A stretch of DNA of 6,220 nucleotides from Candidatus Gastranaerophilales bacterium. GTDB taxonomy: Bacteria; Cyanobacteriota; Vampirovibrionia; Gastranaerophilales; Gastranaerophilaceae. The stretch lies in the NCBI GenBank assembly GCA_944323945.1, contig CALUUL010000089.1, positions 1 through 6,220 of the forward strand, in the 5' to 3' direction. This document shows, one piece after another, positions 1 through 4,432 of this stretch. The notes beneath the pieces were generated by a model. It was not told the origin of the DNA, searched no databases, and worked only from the letters and a program-made list of their open reading frames with translations. How positions within the stretch are numbered: position 1 is the stretch's first letter; each line of letters begins with the position of its first letter. Made by a program: the position numbers and the translations under genes.

Positions 1-60
1 TTGCATTGCGCCAAAAAATAAAAAACTTATAAGTAAAAATAAATAAAATGATTTTTTCAT
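1..60 (-). CDS. Partial gene: start of an exported or membrane protein
   Basis: Only the first 20 codons are in the window, with no stop reached. The start is the ATG at 60-58, chosen because an AGGAGGGGG Shine-Dalgarno (69-77) ends 8 bases upstream. The peptide begins MKKS, followed by an almost unbroken hydrophobic run (FYLFLLISFLFFGAM), the layout of a Sec signal peptide or first membrane helix. No lipobox cysteine or cleavage site is reached before the edge, so lipoprotein, secreted protein and membrane protein all remain open. It lies 107 bases downstream of hsdS on the same strand with no convincing terminator between, so read-through from the restriction operon is possible. Its own strong ribosome site and a possible promoter suggest an independent gene. 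The mature function is not visible. Confidence 0.7.
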   Translation of the reverse strand, partial: MKKSFYLFLLISFLFFGAMQ

Positions 61-68
61 TGGAAATT

Positions 69-77
69 CCCCCTCCT
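69..77 (-). promoter_or_regulatory. Strong Shine-Dalgarno of the partial exported-protein gene
   Basis: Read on the minus strand, this is AGGAGGGGG, ending 8 bases before the ATG at 60-58. It is the strongest ribosome site in the window and is the main reason for accepting the short partial gene at the edge. Confidence 0.75.
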
Positions 78-129
78 GCAAGCTAAAACGACAAACAAAA
101 TAAATTGTTCAAAAATCGGCTTCTAATTA

Positions 130-138
130 ATTTTATCA
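130..138 (-). promoter_or_regulatory. Possible extended -10 promoter element
   Basis: On the minus strand this reads TGATAAAAT, which matches the extended -10 pattern TGnTATAAT at all but one position. It would start transcription around position 120-125, leaving a leader of about 60 bases before the ATG at 60. No good -35 box sits at normal spacing; the nearest TTCAAT is about 20 bases away, which is too far. In DNA this AT-rich such a match can arise by chance, so this is only a weak prediction. Confidence 0.25.
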
Positions 139-167
139 TGTTAAATTAAATTTTTATTGAAAAGATT

Positions 168-1634
168 TCATGACAACATATCTACAAGCTTCATAAGTTC
201 TTCGACTTTGGCGACAATTCGCTTTTGTTCTGCTAGTGGGGGGAGAGGGATAATAGTTTGAGCAATTTTATCAATCACCCAATTTTTATTTCCAATTCCT
301 TTTGTATTTTCTTTAGCCTGTGCTTGAACAAGAGGACTTAAAATCAGATTATATAAATATTTTATATCTATAAATTGATTATTAAATTTTAATAATGCTA
401 CACTAACAAATAAACTAAATTCTTTATCTGTTTCAACAATAGCAGGAATACCCGTTGTACCAACTTTTGTTAGCAATATGTCATTTCTTTGTGGATTACA
501 CCTTTTAAATAATTCTTGATGTTCTGATTCTGAGATGAATTTTGTATTTGAAAAGTCTATATATCCTGAGCTAATATCTTTTACTGACAGAAAAGGGACA
601 CCCTTGCTTTGATAGTGCGGAGTTTTGTGAGCACCGTCTGTTAGTTTGGTTAATATTTCTCCCAATCTTACCCATTTCCAACCATGTGGTAAGTTGTATG
701 GGATTTCGTCTTGGGTGATTGGCGGAAGTGGTTTTTCTTTTTTGATTTTGCCTTCTTTTATTAGTTGTTCTTTTTCAGTTTTTATGCGTTTTAGAAGTTC
801 ACTTGCAGGTTCATCTTGAGGGTTTTGTTCGACAAGTTTTCCTTGCACTGCGTATTGCAAAATTGATTGGCGGATTTGTTTTGGCAATTTTTGATTCATT
901 TCTGATAAAATTTCTTCATTTTTGCCATATTCATCAACCAAAGGCAAAATCTCTTCCAACTTTTCTACAATCCGCTTTTGTTCGGCTAGTGGAGGAAGAG
1001 GAAGTAAATATGCTATAATTTTTTCTCTTGAAATATTTGGTTGAGCACCACCGTCACCTCTTTTTCTTAGGTTATCCCTTTCAGAAAGCAAATAATAAAA
1101 TAAAAATTTAGTTTCTATTTCTTGGAAAGCAACACAGGCACAGCAAGCTTGGTTTGTTGTAGCTGGAATTGTTAAAATCCCAAGTTTTCCAATAGTTGCC
1201 CCATACATAGCAATAAGCAGTGAACCTATTGGTTTTATCTTTACAGATGTTTGTTCTAGTGCTAATTCAGTTATTTTTTCAGGTATCTCTGAAATAAAAC
1301 TGTCATTTAAATCTCCTGTTTTTAGCCAAGGAATTGTTCCATTAAAATAATAGTCTGTTCTTGCTCTATTGGGTGTTGAACCAGCACCCCAATCACCTAT
1401 ATCGCCAAGCCTTACCCATTGCCAACCTTGTGGAAGGTCGTATGGGATTTCGTCTTGGGTGATTGGCAGAAGGGGTTTTTCTTTTTTGATTTTGCCGTCT
1501 TTTATAAGTTGTTCTTTTTGCGCTTTTATGCGTTTTAAAAGCTCACTTGCAGGCTCATCATTTGGGTTTTGAGGCACCAATTTCCCTTGCATTGCGTATT
1601 GTAAAATTGATTTTTTTAAATCTTGCAATTTCAT
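168..1634 (-). CDS. hsdS: Type I restriction-modification specificity subunit HsdS (two TRDs)
   Basis: 488 residues, a normal full length for HsdS. It recognises the DNA target and holds two HsdM subunits, plus HsdR for cleavage. The order seen is: conserved N-terminal region (about 1-79), first target recognition domain (about 80-210), conserved block with LPLPPLAEQKRIV (211-234), a coiled spacer (about 235-256), a second copy of the N-terminal region (257-327), second TRD (about 328-461), and a second IPLPPLAEQKRIV block (462-485). TRD1 has the usual IPWLKTGDLN and LIAMYGATIGKLGIL stretches; TRD2 has GVPFLSVKDISSG and DILLTKVGTTG. The two halves predict a bipartite target, but the bases cannot be read from the protein. 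The ATG overlaps gene B's TGA as ATGA, and an AGGA at 1646-1649 lies 11 bases upstream, so translation is probably coupled to gene B. There is no frameshift or truncation. Confidence 0.96.
   Translation of the reverse strand: MKLQDLKKSILQYAMQGKLVPQNPNDEPASELLKRIKAQKEQLIKDGKIKKEKPLLPITQDEIPYDLPQGWQWVRLGDIGDWGAGSTPNRARTDYYFNGTIPWLKTGDLNDSFISEIPEKITELALEQTSVKIKPIGSLLIAMYGATIGKLGILTIPATTNQACCACVAFQEIETKFLFYYLLSERDNLRKRGDGGAQPNISREKIIAYLLPLPPLAEQKRIVEKLEEILPLVDEYGKNEEILSEMNQKLPKQIRQSILQYAVQGKLVEQNPQDEPASELLKRIKTEKEQLIKEGKIKKEKPLPPITQDEIPYNLPHGWKWVRLGEILTKLTDGAHKTPHYQSKGVPFLSVKDISSGYIDFSNTKFISESEHQELFKRCNPQRNDILLTKVGTTGIPAIVETDKEFSLFVSVALLKFNNQFIDIKYLYNLILSPLVQAQAKENTKGIGNKNWVIDKIAQTIIPLPPLAEQKRIVAKVEELMKLVDMLS
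180..251 (-). repeat. HsdS post-TRD repeat, copy 2
   Basis: Encodes residues 462-485, with the PLPPLAEQKRIV core that follows TRD2 near the C-terminus. Together with the longer repeats, each TRD is flanked by matching conserved blocks, the layout that lets TRDs be exchanged as cassettes. Confidence 0.7.
654..866 (-). repeat. HsdS internal direct repeat, copy 2 (central conserved region)
   Basis: Encodes HsdS residues 257-327 (SILQYAVQGKLV to WVRLGEI), in frame and in the same orientation as the copy at 1398-1610. A crossover between the two copies would delete 744 bases, exactly 248 codons, and leave an in-frame HsdS of about 240 residues carrying only TRD2. Confidence 0.85.
933..1004 (-). 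repeat. HsdS post-TRD repeat, copy 1
   Basis: Encodes residues 211-234, with the PLPPLAEQKRIV core that follows TRD1. It pairs with 180-251. The DNA is most alike over the half encoding the PLPPLAEQKRIV core, where I count only a handful of differences in about 37 bases; the other half has diverged more. Confidence 0.7.
1398..1610 (-). repeat. HsdS internal direct repeat, copy 1 (N-terminal conserved region)
   Basis: Encodes HsdS residues 9-79 (SILQYAMQGKLV to WVRLGDI). It aligns without gaps to 654-866, 744 bases away, with 32 mismatches in 213 positions by my hand count (about 85% identity). The longest perfect stretch is about 28 bases, around 1438-1465. This is the structural repeat of the two HsdS halves, but the DNA identity is high enough to allow homologous recombination. 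Confidence 0.85.
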
Positions 1635-2413
1635 TTATGATTTATTCCTATAAAATTTAAAAATGAACTAAATTTAAAAAATATTTTATCTTTATATAGT
1701 TTCAGACAATCTAATAAACAAGGTTGTTTTACCCAAGATTGTTCCATTATTTTTGAAAAGTTTACTATTTCTTGAAATTGATTAACATCAGGAATTAAAT
1801 AATCAAAACAATGATTCATATAAATATCTCTTTCATCGGTATATAAAAATCTGAAATACCGATTTTTACATTCTAATAGCTTTTCTCTTAATAACAACAA
1901 GTATGAAAGAATTTTATCTACAAAATTTTTGGTTGTTTCAAAAGTGCCTATACTAGATTTAACTTGCTCATAAGGCAATTTAACCCAATTATTATTTTCA
2001 CTAAATTGTTGTTGGCAAACATTCAGCATTTTTTGAGTTAATATAGATTGTTTTTCTATTTCAGATAATAAAGATAAAAATTGAAAATTATATTTTGCTA
2101 AAAAAATATTTTCTTCTATATTTGCATTAAATATTACATCAGGAGGAAGTATTGTTTTTTTTACCGCTTTTTGATTGTCTTTATCTATCAATTTTTCAAT
2201 TTCAGATAAATAAACTATTTTATAGTTCATTAATGCAATCCATGCAACATTAACCTGATTTAATAATAAGTTAAACCGTTTAAAATTTTCTTCATCGTGC
2301 TTTTTGTTTTCACTGCAAGCATTAAATTTATATGCAAAAAAAGCACCCGCAAAAGCAGAAGCAAAAGGTATGATTATATCTTGCCAATTAATATTATTTA
2401 AATTGATTGGCAT
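1631..2413 (-). CDS. Gene B: unrecognised membrane-anchored protein between hsdM and hsdS
   Basis: 260 residues from the ATG at 2413-2411, chosen over a TTG four codons upstream because GGAGG (2419-2423) sits 5 bases before this ATG and overlaps that TTG. I do not recognise the family. One N-terminal membrane helix is visible at about residues 12-29 (IIIPFASAFAGAFFAY, rich in small residues), followed by a charged stretch (ENKKHDEENFKRF) and a long, mostly helical body with five scattered Cys after the anchor. The charge pattern suggests the body faces the cytoplasm. No nuclease, methylase, ATPase or DNA-binding motif is seen. It starts 20 bases inside hsdM and ends in an ATGA overlap with hsdS, so it is co-translated with both. 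It is more AT-rich than hsdM. It could be a restriction-linked accessory or defence protein, or an inserted cargo gene. That it is a real gene is well supported; its role is unknown. Confidence 0.85.
   Translation of the reverse strand: MPINLNNINWQDIIIPFASAFAGAFFAYKFNACSENKKHDEENFKRFNLLLNQVNVAWIALMNYKIVYLSEIEKLIDKDNQKAVKKTILPPDVIFNANIEENIFLAKYNFQFLSLLSEIEKQSILTQKMLNVCQQQFSENNNWVKLPYEQVKSSIGTFETTKNFVDKILSYLLLLREKLLECKNRYFRFLYTDERDIYMNHCFDYLIPDVNQFQEIVNFSKIMEQSWVKQPCLLDCLKLYKDKIFFKFSSFLNFIGINHK
1646..1649 (-). promoter_or_regulatory. Weak ribosome site of hsdS, inside gene B
   Basis: AGGA on the minus strand, 11 bases before the hsdS ATG, which is longer than ideal. It lies in the last codons of gene B. 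Weak spacing plus the ATGA stop-start overlap suggests that ribosomes finishing gene B reinitiate on hsdS. Confidence 0.45.
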
Positions 2414-3866
2414 TTGCGCCTCCAATCATAGCTTTAATTTTGCTCAAGATATCATCAATATTTTTATCTACTTCTGCTCGTTTTTCTTGGTATTTTTGCA
2501 AAAGTTCCATCGGTGGCAGGATTTCTTCTTCTTCATATGGATAACCGCACAAATCAAGGTTATAATTTCTTTCTTTAATTTCTTGAATTGAATATTTTTT
2601 AGTTTTATCAAAACCGTCAATAGTTATTTCTTTTCTATTGTTCCACCATTCTACAACTTCTTTAAAGTGTTCTTTTTTCATTGGCTTTGTTTTAGAAAAG
2701 TTCTTATACCCATCCGGCATATCTAGTCTATAAAACCAAGTAACGTTTGTTGGTTCGCCTTTTGTGAAGAATAAAAGGTTGGTATTAATTGATGTATATG
2801 GAGCAAAAACGCTTTTTGGAAGTCTTATGATTGTATGCAAATTACATTCTTGCATAAGTTTTTCTTTTATTCTTGTTTTTACACCTTCGCCAAATAGTGC
2901 TCCATCAGGAAGAACTATTCCAACTCTGCCTTGAGGTTTTAGTTTTGCAATAATGTAGAGCAAAAATAAATCTGCTGTTTCTTTTGTTCTATAAGCTGCA
3001 GGGAAATTTGTTTCAATCCCGTCTTCTTCAACTCCGCCAAAAGGTGGGTTTGTAACAATGCAATTTACTCTATCAGCAGGGGAAATATTATTAATCGGTT
3101 TTGATAGGGTATTATCTCTTTTTATGTTTATAGGAGTATCAATTCCGTGCAAAATCATATTTGTTGTGCATAATTGGTGCGGAAGAGGTTTCTTCTCTAT
3201 CCCGAATATAGAGTTATTAAGGATTTCACCTTCTTTTGTTGTATCTGTTTGTTTTTTCAAGTGTTCTATTGCACAAGCAAGAAAACCTCCTGTACCGCAA
3301 GCAGGGTCTAGGATAGTTTCGCCAAGTTTTGGGTCAACCATATCTACAATAAATTGAGTTACTGCTCTTGGGGTGTAATATTCACCTGCGTTGCCTGCCG
3401 ATTGAAGGCTTTGCAAAAGTTGCTCATAAATATCATTGAAAAGGTGCCTGTCTTCGCTTGAATTAAAGTCAATTTCATTAATTTTATTGATAACTTGTCT
3501 TAATAGTGTACCAGATTTCATATAGTTATAAGTATCTTGAAAAATGTTTTTTATAATCAAGGCTTGATTATTTGAATCATTTTCAAGGTTTTGCAGGTAC
3601 GGGAACAGGTCATTATTGATAAAATCGATTAAATCATCACCCGTTAAGCCTTCATCATCTTGAGCCCAATTTTGCCAACGATATTTTTCATCAAGCGGAG
3701 ATTTGTAATCATCTTTCATAACCCCTGCTTCATCTTCTTTATCAGCAAAGATTTTTAAAAACAGCATCCAAACGATTTGCGATAGTCTTTGTGCATCACC
3801 GTCAACGCCTGTATCTTTTCGCATTATGTCTTGTATTGATTTTATTACACTTGATATATTTGGCAT
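2394..3866 (-). CDS. hsdM: Type I restriction-modification DNA methyltransferase subunit HsdM
   Basis: 490 residues, the usual HsdM length. It transfers a methyl group from S-adenosylmethionine to adenine N6 at the sites chosen by HsdS, and is needed in both the methylase and the restriction complex. Residues 1 to about 150 are the helical HsdM N-terminal domain (DAQRLSQIVWMLFLKIFADKE near 24-44). The catalytic N6-MTase domain follows: GEYYTPR at 161-167, SAM-binding motif I DPACGTGGF at 187-195, and catalytic motif IV NPPF at 273-276. All key residues are intact, so it should be active. The C-terminal about 40 residues form a charged helix. The ATG at 3866 has AGAGGA 7 bases upstream. It lies 11 bases after gene A, and its last 20 bases contain the start of gene B, so it belongs to one operon with its neighbours. 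Confidence 0.97.
   Translation of the reverse strand: MPNISSVIKSIQDIMRKDTGVDGDAQRLSQIVWMLFLKIFADKEDEAGVMKDDYKSPLDEKYRWQNWAQDDEGLTGDDLIDFINNDLFPYLQNLENDSNNQALIIKNIFQDTYNYMKSGTLLRQVINKINEIDFNSSEDRHLFNDIYEQLLQSLQSAGNAGEYYTPRAVTQFIVDMVDPKLGETILDPACGTGGFLACAIEHLKKQTDTTKEGEILNNSIFGIEKKPLPHQLCTTNMILHGIDTPINIKRDNTLSKPINNISPADRVNCIVTNPPFGGVEEDGIETNFPAAYRTKETADLFLLYIIAKLKPQGRVGIVLPDGALFGEGVKTRIKEKLMQECNLHTIIRLPKSVFAPYTSINTNLLFFTKGEPTNVTWFYRLDMPDGYKNFSKTKPMKKEHFKEVVEWWNNRKEITIDGFDKTKKYSIQEIKERNYNLDLCGYPYEEEEILPPMELLQKYQEKRAEVDKNIDDILSKIKAMIGGANANQFK
2419..2423 (-). promoter_or_regulatory. Ribosome site deciding the gene B start, inside hsdM
   Basis: GGAGG on the minus strand, 5 bases before the ATG at 2413-2411, located within the last codons of hsdM. 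It fixes gene B's start at this ATG rather than the upstream TTG at 2425-2423, which it overlaps. Confidence 0.75.
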
Positions 3867-3873
3867 TTAGTTA

Positions 3874-3879
3874 TCCTCT
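3874..3879 (-). promoter_or_regulatory. Ribosome site of hsdM, overlapping the gene A stop
   Basis: AGAGGA on the minus strand, 7 bases before the hsdM ATG. It shares bases with gene A's TAG (3880-3878), so ribosomes ending gene A finish on the hsdM loading site. This supports coupled translation. Confidence 0.7.
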
Positions 3880-4432
3880 AGTTGTAAAATTTATAAATAT
3901 TTTGCTCACATAATTTTTTTGCATTATTTAATTTATTTAATAATTTTTCATATTCTTGTGTATAAGAAATATTACCATCATTTTCTTGAATTGGTGCATA
4001 TTCATCCCAAAAGTTTTCATAGCTAAAACAAAAACTAAGCCAATTATTATCTGTTTTAAAGGTTTCTTTGGTATATTTTTCAAGAATTGTTTTAAAATAC
4101 ATCAGATTGTTTAAAAATTCTGTTTCAGCATTCTTTTCTATTAACTTATATTCATATAATATTATATTTATTTCTTCCAATAGTTTTTCTAATATATATC
4201 TAGTTTCTTGTTCATTAGATATTAGTTCATAATTATGTAATAATTTTAAAAACTCATCAATTGTTTTTATATAATTTCTATTAATTCTATAAATCTTTTT
4301 TAATTTAATTTCTTTTTTCCAAGAGTTTAAAGCACTACCTGCAAATACAGCCATGGCAATTGTTGCAAGTGCCATTACTAACGTTGATATTGCAGTTACC
4401 GCAGACCATATAATATTCCAATCTATTTCCAT
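3878..4432 (-). CDS. Gene A: unrecognised small membrane-anchored protein between hsdR and hsdM
   Basis: 184 residues. The ATG at 4432 directly follows hsdR's TAG with no spacer, and GGAG (4441-4444) lies 8 bases upstream inside hsdR. I do not recognise the family. Residues about 8-31 form one clear membrane helix (IWSAVTAISTLVMALATIAM), preceded by acidic residues and followed by KKEIKLKK. By the positive-inside rule, the N-terminus is outside and the rest cytoplasmic. The body (about 40-184) is rich in Lys, Glu, Asn, Leu and Tyr and looks all-helical, with coiled-coil-like stretches near 60-100 and 155-175. No enzymatic motif is visible. The DNA is strikingly AT-rich (4141-4200 has 8 G or C in 60), unlike hsdR and hsdM. 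It may be an accessory of the restriction system, a separate defence or toxin-like gene, or inserted cargo. Its existence is secure; its function is unknown. Confidence 0.83.
   Translation of the reverse strand: MEIDWNIIWSAVTAISTLVMALATIAMAVFAGSALNSWKKEIKLKKIYRINRNYIKTIDEFLKLLHNYELISNEQETRYILEKLLEEINIILYEYKLIEKNAETEFLNNLMYFKTILEKYTKETFKTDNNWLSFCFSYENFWDEYAPIQENDGNISYTQEYEKLLNKLNNAKKLCEQNIYKFYN

Larger units (their letters stand above)
61..167 (-). other. Intergenic spacer between hsdS and the exported-protein gene
   Basis: This is the only real gene-free stretch in the window. It is very AT-rich. It holds the ribosome site at 69-77, a possible extended -10 at 130-138, and an imperfect AT-only dyad at 124-152 with loop 136-140. 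I see no GC-rich hairpin followed by a T run on either strand, so no rho-independent terminator closes the hsd operon here. No tRNA, small RNA or repeat is recognised. Confidence 0.6.

Noticed and set aside
124..152. Inverted repeat as hsd operon terminator
   Set aside because: About 9 of 12 arm positions pair and all are A-T, with a 5-base loop and no following T run of the right layout. It is too weak, and expected by chance in such AT-rich DNA.
803..1018. Plus-strand open frame opposite hsdS (and similar ones near 1369-1572, 2304-2591, 3058-3357 and 4961-5260)
   Set aside because: Each lies antisense to a well-supported gene, has Cys/Phe/Ser-rich nonsense-like composition and shows no family motif. 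They are shadows of the minus-strand coding frames.
2155..2162. T8 (A8 in coding sense) tract in gene B as a phase-variation switch; similar 7-base tracts at 1611-1617 and 2336-2342
   Set aside because: Runs of 7-8 A or T are common by chance at this composition and encode ordinary Lys or Phe codons in an intact frame. There is no sign of slippage.
1631..2413. Gene B as an RloC- or PrrC-like anticodon nuclease linked to Type I restriction
   Set aside because: Those proteins have an ATPase with Walker motifs; gene B is only 260 residues and shows none.
2423..2425. TTG as start codon of gene B
   Set aside because: It overlaps the GGAGG ribosome site that is correctly spaced for the ATG at 2413-2411, so the ATG is the better start.
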